DNA from: SIG607 sp045601805
Lineage (GTDB): Bacteria > Bacillota > Clostridia > Oscillospirales > Acutalibacteraceae
NCBI GenBank assembly: GCA_045601805.1
Contig: JAZSAJ010000057.1
Location: 1 to 53,171, forward strand
Length of the DNA stretch: 53,171 nt
Direction of reading: 5' to 3'
Below are positions 40,722-49,919 of this stretch, piece by piece (the stretch's first letter is position 1; each line of letters begins with the position of its first letter). Under the pieces are notes generated by a model. It worked only from the letters and a program-made list of their open reading frames with translations. It had not been told where the DNA came from and searched no databases. The position numbers and the translations under genes are program-made.

Positions 40722-43649
40722 ATGAAAAAATCTACATTGCGTATTATTACCGCTGTTGTAATTTTTGCTATGTTGTTTTCTGTAATGGCTGTGCCGGCTT
40801 TTGCAGATAAAGAAACATCAAATCTTACTGCCGGCGGTGGCAGTTCGCTTACAGCAGATATTATTTCTTCAAGTAGCGAATATGACTACGTTGCTTACAA
40901 AGCAGATAACAAAGATTTTGTTTCTGCTAAAACCGACATCGTTTTAAATGGTGCCGATTTTTCATCTGAAAAAGAAAGCGGCGTTGTTAAGCACGGCGAA
41001 TACGAAGGCGAAAAAAATGTTATTGTTTGGGAAAGCCAAACAGGTAGCGTTAACTATGTTTTTGATGTTCCTGCTGATGCTTTATATAACATTACTTTTG
41101 TTTACAAGGCATTACCAGGTTCGGAACGCGACCTTGATTTCGGCGTTATGATAGACGGCGAATATCCCTTTGTTGCAGCGAACGCTTTTGAACTTCCGCG
41201 TATGTGGGTTGATGCTACCGATTTCCGTGAAGATGATTATGGTAATCAGTTTGCTCCCGAACAAGTTCCTTTTGACGGCTTTACTAAAAAATCTGTATAC
41301 GACCTCACTGGTGCTTCGGTTTATCCGTTTGAATTTGCATTTAAAGCCGGTAAACACACCGTTACTGTTGTTACTAATTCGGAAAAATGGGTAATTTCTA
41401 AAATTATTCTTTCTGCTCCCGAATCTAATATCGCTTCTTATGCTCAAGTTAAAGAAGAATACAATGCAAACGGTTATACTCCTGCTTCGGCCGATTCTAT
41501 TTTTGTAGAAGGTGAATCTGCGTGGGTTAAGAGCACTCGTTCGCTAATTCCATATGCAGATAACGCTTCTCCCGATGTTACACCCTCAAGTGCTACTTTA
41601 TCTTTAATAAATTACATAGGTTCTACAAACTGGAAACTTCCTAACGAAGAAATAAAGTGGGTTGTTAAGGTTGAAAAGCCAGGTTTATATAAATTAGGTT
41701 TTAAATATAAACAAGACCAAGTTGTAAACGGTTTTTCTTATCGTCATTTAAAAATTGACGGAAAAACTCCGTTTGCTGAATGCGCAAATATTAAGTTTGA
41801 CTACACAATCAGTTGGGACAACTTTGTTTTTGGCGATGAAAACGGCGCGTATGAATTTTATCTTACCGAAGGTGAACATGTTATTTCGCTTGCAGGCACA
41901 ATGGGCGAACTTTCTGATTCATACTATAAACTTAAAAGCGTTGTTGAAAAAATTGGTTCACTCTATCTTGATATAGTTATGATTACAAGTGAGTCACCCG
42001 ACTCTAACCGTGACTACGAACTTTTCAGAGCAATTCCCGATTTTGAAAAACGCTTAACCGAATACAAAGAAGAACTTAATTCACTTGCTGAAACCATGCA
42101 AGAACTTTCGGGCAAAAAGGGTAGTAGTTATATTGCTGCAATGAATAATACCGCGCGTGTACTTAATTCTATGCTCAATAACAAATACACAGCGCAAAAC
42201 TATGTTAGCGACTATTATTCAAACTACACCACATTAAGTTCTTGGCTTTACAGTATGCAAGAAATGGCGCTTTCGTTAGATGTTATTGAATTAGCTCCTG
42301 CCGATAAAGATTTTAATTTTAAAAAGGTTGGCTTCTTCAAGAATTTGCATTATGGTTTTCAACGCTTCTTTGTTTCTTTTAGTGATTCCTACAGCAAAAT
42401 TTCTGTTGTTAAAGACGAAGGAAAAACTATTAGAATTTGGGTTAACTGGGGCCGTGACCAATCGCAGGTTCTTAACAATCTAATTAATGAATCTTTCTTG
42501 CCTTATGCCGAAAAAGAACTTGGATATCCTGTAAGTGTTAACTTGGAATTGGTTAATGCCGATATTATTAAAGGTATGCTTTCGGGCAACGCTCCCGACC
42601 TTTCATTACAATTACCAAGAAGTACTCCTGTAAACCTTGCTATGCGTGGTGCTTTGGTTGATTTAACACAATTTGAAGATTACGAAGAAACAATAAAGAA
42701 CTTCGGTGAATCTGCAAGTATTCCTTATGAATACGGTGATGGAGTTTATGCATTGCCCGACACACAAGCGTTCTATATTATGTTCTATAGAACCGATATT
42801 TTAAAGAAATTAAACCTTAAAGTTCCTGAAACTTGGGATGAGTTCCTTGCTTTAACTGCTGTGTTACAGCGTAACAATATGAACTCTTATATTACATATA
42901 ATAAAATAGCCGGTGCTGCCACCGTTGATACCGGTGTTGGTGGTCTTAACCTTTTCCCGTCTATTTTAATGCAAAACGGCGGTCAAATTTACAACGATGA
43001 ACGCAACCGTTCTACTCTTGATTCCGCTACTTCACTTACTGCGTTTACTTTCTGGACAGATATGCATACAAAATATAAAGTTCCAGTTCAAGCAAGTTTT
43101 TATGATAGGTTTAGAATTGGTACTATTCCGATTGGTATTGCAAACTATACGCAGTACACAACCTTTGCTGAAGCTGCACCTGAAATTACAGGCCGTTGGG
43201 GAATTAGTTTAATTCCCGGATTTAGACAGGAAGATGGTACTATAAACCGCACAATTTCCGGTTCGGGTACCGGTTGTAGTATTCTTGCAACATCAAAAGT
43301 TCAAAAAGAAGCTTGGACGTTCCTTAAATGGTGGACCAGTGAAAACACTCAAACACGATACAACACTAATGTTGAATCTATTCTTGGTACAGTATCTCGT
43401 ATTACCACAGCAAATCTTAAAGCTTTTGAAAATATGTCTTGGGAAAGAAAAGACTTAGAAATACTTCTTGAACAAAGAGAATCTATTGTTGAAGTCCCTG
43501 AAGTTCCCGGAAGTTATTATCTTTCTCGTTCACTTGACCAGGCATTCTGGGCAGTAATTAATGCCACTAGCGCACCCAAAGATTCATTATCTAGATGGAG
43601 TTTGGAAGCAAATAATGAAATTCGCCGCAAAATTGCGGAATACTCGTAA
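40722..43649 (+). CDS. giant extracellular sugar-binding protein with N-terminal accessory domains
   Basis: A 975-residue secreted protein. Signal peptide residues 1-28 (AVPAFA cleavage) has no lipobox, unusual for a Gram-positive solute-binding protein. Two beta-rich regions follow (about 45-235 and 240-420), each ending in galactose-binding-fold-like patterns: KAGKHTVTVVTNSEKW and LTEGEHVISLAGTM, typical of carbohydrate-binding modules. A helical linker (about 430-555) leads to the classical ABC sugar-binding domain (about 565-975): IRIWVNWGRDQSQ, GNAPDLSLQLPR, ALPDTQAFYIMFYRTDILKK, PETWDEFLALTAVLQ, FLKWWTSENTQ. The permease genes follow 17 bases on. Usual solute-binding proteins have 400-450 residues. 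The ligand is unknown. Confidence 0.88.
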   Translation: MKKSTLRIITAVVIFAMLFSVMAVPAFADKETSNLTAGGGSSLTADIISSSSEYDYVAYKADNKDFVSAKTDIVLNGADFSSEKESGVVKHGEYEGEKNVIVWESQTGSVNYVFDVPADALYNITFVYKALPGSERDLDFGVMIDGEYPFVAANAFELPRMWVDATDFREDDYGNQFAPEQVPFDGFTKKSVYDLTGASVYPFEFAFKAGKHTVTVVTNSEKWVISKIILSAPESNIASYAQVKEEYNANGYTPASADSIFVEGESAWVKSTRSLIPYADNASPDVTPSSATLSLINYIGSTNWKLPNEEIKWVVKVEKPGLYKLGFKYKQDQVVNGFSYRHLKIDGKTPFAECANIKFDYTISWDNFVFGDENGAYEFYLTEGEHVISLAGTMGELSDSYYKLKSVVEKIGSLYLDIVMITSESPDSNRDYELFRAIPDFEKRLTEYKEELNSLAETMQELSGKKGSSYIAAMNNTARVLNSMLNNKYTAQNYVSDYYSNYTTLSSWLYSMQEMALSLDVIELAPADKDFNFKKVGFFKNLHYGFQRFFVSFSDSYSKISVVKDEGKTIRIWVNWGRDQSQVLNNLINESFLPYAEKELGYPVSVNLELVNADIIKGMLSGNAPDLSLQLPRSTPVNLAMRGALVDLTQFEDYEETIKNFGESASIPYEYGDGVYALPDTQAFYIMFYRTDILKKLNLKVPETWDEFLALTAVLQRNNMNSYITYNKIAGAATVDTGVGGLNLFPSILMQNGGQIYNDERNRSTLDSATSLTAFTFWTDMHTKYKVPVQASFYDRFRIGTIPIGIANYTQYTTFAEAAPEITGRWGISLIPGFRQEDGTINRTISGSGTGCSILATSKVQKEAWTFLKWWTSENTQTRYNTNVESILGTVSRITTANLKAFENMSWERKDLEILLEQRESIVEVPEVPGSYYLSRSLDQAFWAVINATSAPKDSLSRWSLEANNEIRRKIAEYS

Positions 43650-43665
43650 GAAAGGAGAGTAAAAT

Positions 43666-44580
43666 ATGTCTGCAAAAACTAAAAAAGTTGTAAGTAAACA
43701 AATGTCTTTTAAAGAAAGTTTGCCGTATTATACTCTTCTTGCTCCGTTTTTTATTATATTTGTTATGCTTACGGTATTACCTGTTGTTGCGTCTTTGGTT
43801 TTAAGTTTCTTTAACTTTGATATGATTAATATGTTAAAGTTTTGTGGGCTTGATAACTATTTACGTTTAATTCTTGATGACCAAATTTTTATGACCTGCC
43901 TTAAAAATACAATTATTTTGGCTGTTATAACCGGTCCTTTCGGCTTTTTAACTTCCTTTGTTTTGGCCTGGTTTATAAATGAATTCAGTCCTATGGTTCG
44001 TACGTTGCTTTCATTTTTGTTTTATTGTCCTTCGTTGGTTGGTAATGCTTACTTTATTTGGCAGGTTGCTTTTAGTGGTGATAGCTATGGTTATATTAAC
44101 AGTATTTTGCTTTCATCGGGTTTCATTCAAGAACCTATTTTATGGCTATCCGATGCTAGATATGTAATGCCTATTGTTATTATTGTTCAACTTTGGCAAA
44201 GTATGGGTGTTTCGTTCCTTTCCAATATTTCGGGTTTGCAAAACTTAAATGGCGAACTTTTTGAAGCAGGCGCTATTGATGGTATTCGCAGCCGTTGGCA
44301 AGAACTTTGGTATATTACATTACCTTCAATGAAACACATGCTTTTGTTTAGTGCTGTTATGCAAATTGCAAGTGCGTTCTCTATTAGTGCTATTGCAGTT
44401 CAATTGGCTGGTTATCCTTCTGTTAACTATGCAGTTGATACCATTGTTTCGTATTTAAGTGACGTTGGTGGTACAAGGTACGAAATGGGCTATGCTTCGG
44501 CAATGAGTGTAGTTTTGTTTATACTAATGCTTTCTATGCGAACAATTATAGCCAAGTTACTTGCACGTACCGGTGAATAA
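43666..44580 (+). CDS. ABC sugar transporter permease, MalF type (pair 1)
   Basis: A 304-residue membrane protein with six predicted spans, of the MalF/UgpA group. The ATPase-contact EAA loop is EAGAIDGIRSRWQELWYITLPSM (residues about 205-227, with the conserved G and LP). The basic N-terminal tail and the first span (PYYTLLAPFFIIFVMLTVLPV) are typical of the group. AAGGAGAG precedes the ATG. It should pair with the MalG-type permease 18 bases downstream to form one channel. Confidence 0.93.
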   Translation: MSAKTKKVVSKQMSFKESLPYYTLLAPFFIIFVMLTVLPVVASLVLSFFNFDMINMLKFCGLDNYLRLILDDQIFMTCLKNTIILAVITGPFGFLTSFVLAWFINEFSPMVRTLLSFLFYCPSLVGNAYFIWQVAFSGDSYGYINSILLSSGFIQEPILWLSDARYVMPIVIIVQLWQSMGVSFLSNISGLQNLNGELFEAGAIDGIRSRWQELWYITLPSMKHMLLFSAVMQIASAFSISAIAVQLAGYPSVNYAVDTIVSYLSDVGGTRYEMGYASAMSVVLFILMLSMRTIIAKLLARTGE

Positions 44581-44597
44581 GAAGGGAGGAAGAGAAT

Positions 44598-45515
44598 ATG
44601 TTTTCTAAAACAGCTTTATTTAACTCTGCTGGTAAAAGAGTTAAATTAAAAACAACCAAGAAAAATCAGACAAGACGATTTACTCGTTCTAAAGTCGGCA
44701 ACTTCTTTTATGTTCTCTTTCTTCTGGCGATGGGTGCATTTTCGGTTTTACCGCTTATTTACTGTATTGCTACTTCTTTTAAGCCGCTTGACGAACTTTT
44801 AATTTTCCCACCGCGATTCTTTGTTAGCAGACCCACAATTCAAAACTATATGGCACTCCCCGGGTTGCTTTCTAACCTAAGGGTACCGCTTTCGCGTTAT
44901 ATATTTAACAGTGTTTTTGTTAGTGCGGTAGCCACTTTCCTTTATATTGTTGTAGCCACTATGGCTGCATTCGCTCTTGCCCGTTCTGAGATTAAAGGCA
45001 AGAAAGTTATATTTACCTTGATTCAATATGCGCTTTTGTTTAATGCATATACTCTTGGTATTCCTCGTTATCTTATCTATTCTGGTATTAAAATTATTGA
45101 TACATATTGGGTTATGATTTTGCCTCATGTTGCTTCAACAATGGGTGTTTTCCTTATGAAGCAGTTTATGGAAACCGCATTGCCTGTGGCACTGCTTGAA
45201 GCAGCGCGTATTGACGGTGCAGGGCCTTTCCGTATCTTTTGGCAAATTACTTTGCCTATTGTTAGACCATGTGTATTAACACTTACTTTGTTTGGCTTCC
45301 GTGAAGCTTGGGCAATTGTTCCTGACGGTACTGTTTTTAGCGAATCGCTTAAAACTTTGCCCACAATTATGAGCCAGGTAACCTCAGGCGGTATTGCCCG
45401 TTCGGGTAGTGCAATGGCAGTTACCGTAATTTTAATGATACCTCCGATTATTGTTTATATGATTTCTCAAAGCAGTATTAAGGAATCTATGAGCAGTGCT
45501 GGTATTAAAGGTTAA
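44598..45515 (+). CDS. ABC sugar transporter permease, MalG type (pair 1)
   Basis: A 305-residue membrane protein of the MalG/UgpE group. After a basic N-terminal tail the first span (FFYVLFLLAMGAFSVLPLIY) is followed by a periplasmic-type loop and five more spans. The EAA loop is LLEAARIDGAGPFRIFWQITLPIV, a near-perfect match. The C-terminus (SSIKESMSSAGIKG) is the usual MalG end. AAGGGAGG precedes the ATG. It completes permease pair 1. Confidence 0.94.
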   Translation: MFSKTALFNSAGKRVKLKTTKKNQTRRFTRSKVGNFFYVLFLLAMGAFSVLPLIYCIATSFKPLDELLIFPPRFFVSRPTIQNYMALPGLLSNLRVPLSRYIFNSVFVSAVATFLYIVVATMAAFALARSEIKGKKVIFTLIQYALLFNAYTLGIPRYLIYSGIKIIDTYWVMILPHVASTMGVFLMKQFMETALPVALLEAARIDGAGPFRIFWQITLPIVRPCVLTLTLFGFREAWAIVPDGTVFSESLKTLPTIMSQVTSGGIARSGSAMAVTVILMIPPIIVYMISQSSIKESMSSAGIKG

Positions 45516-45528
45516 GGAGGGAAGTAAC

Positions 45529-47664
45529 ATGAGAAAAATTTTAAAAGCTTCTGCTGCTATTGTTTTGGCATTGTGTTTGCTTCTTTCTACCGTTACAGCT
45601 AGTGCGGTTGGCGTTATTAAGGAAACCGGAGATGTTCCGTATGATACATATACATATTGGAACAATGCCAATACCGTAGATGCTGTTAGAGCAAAAGGTA
45701 TGTACGACTTTGATAAGTATGTACCAACAGAAAAAATTGCTGACGGAAATGTAACCTCGCTTAGCGATATTTCTTTTGACAGCGAAGATAATATGTATCT
45801 TTTAGATGGACTGTCTTCAAAAATTTATGTTTATGATGATGAATATAATTATTCATACACTATTGGTGATATTATAGCAGAAGATGGTACGGCTTATCAT
45901 TACGAAAAAGCGCTTGGTATGTATGTTTCAAAAGCAGGCAAAATTTACATTTGCGACACAGAAAATGCGCGTGTATTAATTTCCGATAAAAGCGGTAAAT
46001 TGCTTGATGTTCTTCTTTTGCCAAATTCCAATTTAATTCCCGAAGAATTATTAAATAACTATCGTCCTTTTAAAATAACTGTTGACTCAAGTGATTATGT
46101 ATACATATTGAGTGAAGGTTCATATTATGGTGCTTTACTATATTCTCCGAATGGTGACTTTTTAAGTTTCTTTGGCGCTAACACTGTTTTGGCTTCTGTT
46201 ACTCAAGCTTTAAAAACAATTTGGAATAAACTTACAATGACAGATGCTAAATTAGCTCAAACTGAAAGGCGTTTGCCATTCCAATTTGTAGACCTTTATG
46301 CTGATAACCAAGACTTTGTTTACACCGTAACCGGTAAAACAAGTAATAACGGTGTTGAAAAAGGTCAACTTAAACGAATGAGTCCCGGTGGCATCAACAT
46401 TCTTGAATCTACTAATGTTACTTTTGGTCTTAATTCTGGCGTTAGGACAATGTCTGCAATGACTTATGGTGACCTTGTTAGCGTTGCTGTTAACGATGAT
46501 AACTTTATGTTTGCTGTTGATATTTCCACTGGAGGTATTTTCATTTATAATGATGACTGCGACCTTTTAAATGCTTTTGGTGGTGGTTCTGTTGGCGATT
46601 CCGACCAAATTGGTATAGCAAAAACATATCGTGCTATTGATGTTAACAGTAAAAATGATATTGTAATTGTTGATGAGGGAAAAATTTCATTTTCTGTTTT
46701 CAAAATTAATGAATACGGTAAACTTGTATTTGAAGCTGATGTTTTAACAAGACGTGGTGACTATGAAAATGCAAGACCTGCCTGGCTTCAGGTTCTTAAA
46801 AATGACAGAAACTCACAGGTTGCATATTCGGGTTTAGCAAGAACATATTTTGCCTCTGGTGAATATGAAGAAGCTCAAAAATATGCAAAAATGGCGTTTG
46901 ATAACGACACCTATTCAGCTGCTTTTGAATATGTACGCCGTGATTTCCTTGAAGATTATATTTATGTAATAGCATTTGTTATATTAGCAATTGTTGCAAT
47001 TATTCTTGTTGCAAAATACCTTATTAAAAAGAAGGGAATTGTTCTTGTTAAAAACGAAGAAATTTCTTTGTTAAAGAAAGTTACCTTCCATCCAAATGAT
47101 GTTTTTGCTGATGTAAAACATAAGAATAAAGGTTCAGTTTATATTGGTGTCGCCTTAATTGTAATTTATTACATTTCTGCGGTTGCAAAACAAACCCTTA
47201 GCGGACATTTGTTTAAATCTCCGCTTGTTACAAGTTTTAACTCGTTAATGGTATTGGTCCAAACGCTTGGTTTAGTTCTTCTTTGGACAATTTGTAACTG
47301 GGCTGTATGTACTTTAATGAGCGGTAAAGGTAAAATGCGTGAAATCTTTATCGTCACATCTTATTCGCTTGTTCCGCTTATAATCGGAAATGTTGTTTAT
47401 ACAATTGCTTCTAATTTTATGTTAGAAAGTGAAGCATCGTTCTTGGGCATATTTATGACAATAATGACAATGCTTACTGCATTTATACTCATTATGGGTA
47501 CTGTAACTATTCACGATTATACTTTTGGCGAATTTGTTGGAACTTCTATACTTACCATTTTAGGCATTTTAATTGTTATTTTCTTGTTTATTTCGGTATT
47601 TATTCTTGTTCAACAAACATATTCGTTCTTGGCAACTATTTTCCGTGAGATTGTATATAGGTAA
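45529..47664 (+). CDS. secreted NHL-propeller/TPR protein with C-terminal Yip1 membrane domain
   Basis: A 711-residue protein. ATG at 45529 follows AAGGAGGGAAG. Signal sequence (1-27), then a propeller-like region (about 60-430) of repeats such as SLSDISFDSEDNMYLLDG, KAGKIYICDTENARVLISD, ITVDSSDYVYILSEG, characteristic of NHL-type six-bladed propellers. A TPR-like pair (about 430-470; YSGLARTYFASGEYEEAQKYAKMAF) precedes one membrane span (about 485-505) and a hydrophobic domain with five spans (about 535-711) resembling the Yip1 family (VTFHPNDVFADVKHKNKGSVYIGVALIV). So the propeller faces outside and the Yip1 part lies in the membrane. Neighbouring permease genes suggest a partner role; the function is unknown. 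Confidence 0.78.
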   Translation: MRKILKASAAIVLALCLLLSTVTASAVGVIKETGDVPYDTYTYWNNANTVDAVRAKGMYDFDKYVPTEKIADGNVTSLSDISFDSEDNMYLLDGLSSKIYVYDDEYNYSYTIGDIIAEDGTAYHYEKALGMYVSKAGKIYICDTENARVLISDKSGKLLDVLLLPNSNLIPEELLNNYRPFKITVDSSDYVYILSEGSYYGALLYSPNGDFLSFFGANTVLASVTQALKTIWNKLTMTDAKLAQTERRLPFQFVDLYADNQDFVYTVTGKTSNNGVEKGQLKRMSPGGINILESTNVTFGLNSGVRTMSAMTYGDLVSVAVNDDNFMFAVDISTGGIFIYNDDCDLLNAFGGGSVGDSDQIGIAKTYRAIDVNSKNDIVIVDEGKISFSVFKINEYGKLVFEADVLTRRGDYENARPAWLQVLKNDRNSQVAYSGLARTYFASGEYEEAQKYAKMAFDNDTYSAAFEYVRRDFLEDYIYVIAFVILAIVAIILVAKYLIKKKGIVLVKNEEISLLKKVTFHPNDVFADVKHKNKGSVYIGVALIVIYYISAVAKQTLSGHLFKSPLVTSFNSLMVLVQTLGLVLLWTICNWAVCTLMSGKGKMREIFIVTSYSLVPLIIGNVVYTIASNFMLESEASFLGIFMTIMTMLTAFILIMGTVTIHDYTFGEFVGTSILTILGILIVIFLFISVFILVQQTYSFLATIFREIVYR

Positions 47665-47678
47665 AGGAGGGTAAGGAT

Positions 47679-49919
47679 ATGAAAAATATATTAAAAAAAT
47701 TATCAATAATTTGTCTTTGCCTTCTTTTGACTTTGTCAATGACTGCTTGTGCAAAGCAAGGAACACTTGAAAGACCTCTTCCGTTAATTGAAGAGTTTAA
47801 ATCTAAAAAAATGGATTCTTGTGTTGTTGCACAAAATGAACAATTTGAACTTAAGTGGGACGCAGAACATACACGCGTTATCGTTTATGACAAGATTAAA
47901 GATTTAAATTGGTCAAGCGTACCAAGGGAATCTATGGAACTTGAATTAGACGAATATGGTTATGAAATTACCAATAATCCGCGTATTGAAGCGCCATTTA
48001 TGTTAACCTATATTGAGACCACTAACTTTACCGAAAAGAGCGCCAATCCTTATGTTCAATCGCTTGGCAGAGGAGATTACGCGCTTGAGAAGGTTGAAAA
48101 TGGCTTAAAAATTATTTACCATTTAAAAAATCTTGAAATAATGATTCCTGTTATTTATAAATTAAATGATGATAATTTTTCCATTTCAATTGATACAAAA
48201 GAAATTCGTGAAAGCGGAATTAATAGGGTTTATAAAATTAGTTTAGCACCTTTTATGTGTTCTGTCCCTAATAAAACCGATGATTCTTATTTAGTTCATC
48301 CTTCGGGCAGCGGCGCACTTATTTATGCTAACCGTGAATTTGAAGTTGGTATTCCTTATTCTTACGATGTTTACGGTCAAGACGGGCTTTACATAACTCC
48401 GCAAGATGCTAATTTTTCTAACCAAGAGAATATAAAACTACCAATATATGGTGTTAAAAACAAAAACAACGCTTTGTTAGCTGTTATATCTAGTGGTGCT
48501 GAAATCAGCGAAATTACTACAGACGTTGGCGATGCAGTAACTGGATACAGTACTATTTATTCAAACTTTTCAATACGCGGTATAACTTCAACTAAAAAAG
48601 CACTCACTAAAGTTCAATATTCCGATGAATACGCTCATACACTTATTGAAGTTAAATATTTCCCACTGTATGACGAAGAAGCCGACTATGTTGGAATGGC
48701 TAATAAGTACCGTTCCTTCCTTGAAAAAGAAAAAGGACTTAAAGATTTAAAAGAAGATACTTCAGTTAGTCTTTCGCTTATTGGCGGTACTCAAACTCCT
48801 ACATCAGTTTTAGGTATTCCTTCAACCAAAATCTTTGCAACTACAACTGTTGAACAAGCAGGTGAAATAGTTAAAGATTTAAATCAAACCATTGGACTTC
48901 CAATTGTTGCAGATTTATTTGGATTTGGTGAAAGCGGAATTGATTTAGGTAAACCGGGCGGTGGGCTTAAAGTCGGTTCACCTTTCGGTAACGACAAAAA
49001 ACTTAGCGCCGTTGCAAAAGAGTTACAAAATGCAGGTAATGAAGTATATTTCAACTACGATTTAATTAACTTCACAGAAAATGGTAGTGGTATTACAACA
49101 GTTAATGGCGGTGCTGCAAAAAACCCGAGCCATTTATATTCAAGAAAGTACGCATTTGCTCTTGGTCATGGTTCGCCGATTACAACTAATTTTTATTATT
49201 TAATTGGCCGATTAGAACTTGTTGACTTTGCTAAAAAAGCGGTTACTCATGCTTCAAAACTTGGCGTAACCGGCATGACTTCGCACAACTTTGCAAATAC
49301 CGCATATTCTGATTTTATTGATAATAAAACGATTGCCAAAGCAAATATGGGTGAAGATGTTGCCAATGTTCTTGCTTTTGCGAAAGAAAAAGGCGTTAAG
49401 TATTTAGGCAATTCAGCAAATGATTATGCAGCTGTTGCAAGCGATAGAATTATTGAAGTTCCGATTAGCTCAACAAAATACAACTTGTTTGATGTTGATA
49501 TTCCGTTCTATCAGTTAGTGTTTAAAGGTTATGTTCCTATGTATTCAACTGCTATTAACACAATTACCGATGAACGCACTGCACTTTTAAGCTGCATTGA
49601 ATCCGGCACAGGACTTCGTTATTCAGTTATGAATACTTATGATGTTGTATTGGCAACTTCAAAATATCAAATTTTTGCAACTCGTCTTTATGATGATGTT
49701 AAAGAAAATATTGTTGCTAACGTTAACGAAACTAAAGATTTTTACAAATCAATTGAAGATGTAAAAATTGTTGAACACGTTATTGTTAACGAAGATGTCC
49801 GTAAAGTTGTTTACGAAAACGGTGTTAATGTGTTTGTTAACTACGGTGATAAGGAATATCAAAGCGAAATTGGTTTGGTTGCCGCTAAATCGTTCGCTTA
49901 CGGAAAGGGGGCAAATTAA
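47679..49919 (+). CDS. DUF5696-like lipoprotein, possible glycan-active enzyme
   Basis: A 746-residue lipoprotein: signal peptide with lipobox MTAC and Cys at residue 24. The N-terminal half (about 40-330) is beta-rich (KWDAEHTRVIVYDKIKDLNWSSVP and later strands); the C-terminal half (about 360-700) alternates strands and helices with acidic residues at strand ends (PIVADLFGFGESG, VYFNYDLINFTENGSG, GVTGMTSHNFANT, VKYLGNSANDYAAV) in a way that resembles a beta/alpha barrel. I recall similar proteins as DUF5696, found beside Yip1 proteins and sugar permeases. A hydrolase or carbohydrate-binding role is inferred only from fold and context; no catalytic pair is certain. AAAGGAGGGTAAGG precedes the ATG. 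Confidence 0.7.
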   Translation: MKNILKKLSIICLCLLLTLSMTACAKQGTLERPLPLIEEFKSKKMDSCVVAQNEQFELKWDAEHTRVIVYDKIKDLNWSSVPRESMELELDEYGYEITNNPRIEAPFMLTYIETTNFTEKSANPYVQSLGRGDYALEKVENGLKIIYHLKNLEIMIPVIYKLNDDNFSISIDTKEIRESGINRVYKISLAPFMCSVPNKTDDSYLVHPSGSGALIYANREFEVGIPYSYDVYGQDGLYITPQDANFSNQENIKLPIYGVKNKNNALLAVISSGAEISEITTDVGDAVTGYSTIYSNFSIRGITSTKKALTKVQYSDEYAHTLIEVKYFPLYDEEADYVGMANKYRSFLEKEKGLKDLKEDTSVSLSLIGGTQTPTSVLGIPSTKIFATTTVEQAGEIVKDLNQTIGLPIVADLFGFGESGIDLGKPGGGLKVGSPFGNDKKLSAVAKELQNAGNEVYFNYDLINFTENGSGITTVNGGAAKNPSHLYSRKYAFALGHGSPITTNFYYLIGRLELVDFAKKAVTHASKLGVTGMTSHNFANTAYSDFIDNKTIAKANMGEDVANVLAFAKEKGVKYLGNSANDYAAVASDRIIEVPISSTKYNLFDVDIPFYQLVFKGYVPMYSTAINTITDERTALLSCIESGTGLRYSVMNTYDVVLATSKYQIFATRLYDDVKENIVANVNETKDFYKSIEDVKIVEHVIVNEDVRKVVYENGVNVFVNYGDKEYQSEIGLVAAKSFAYGKGAN

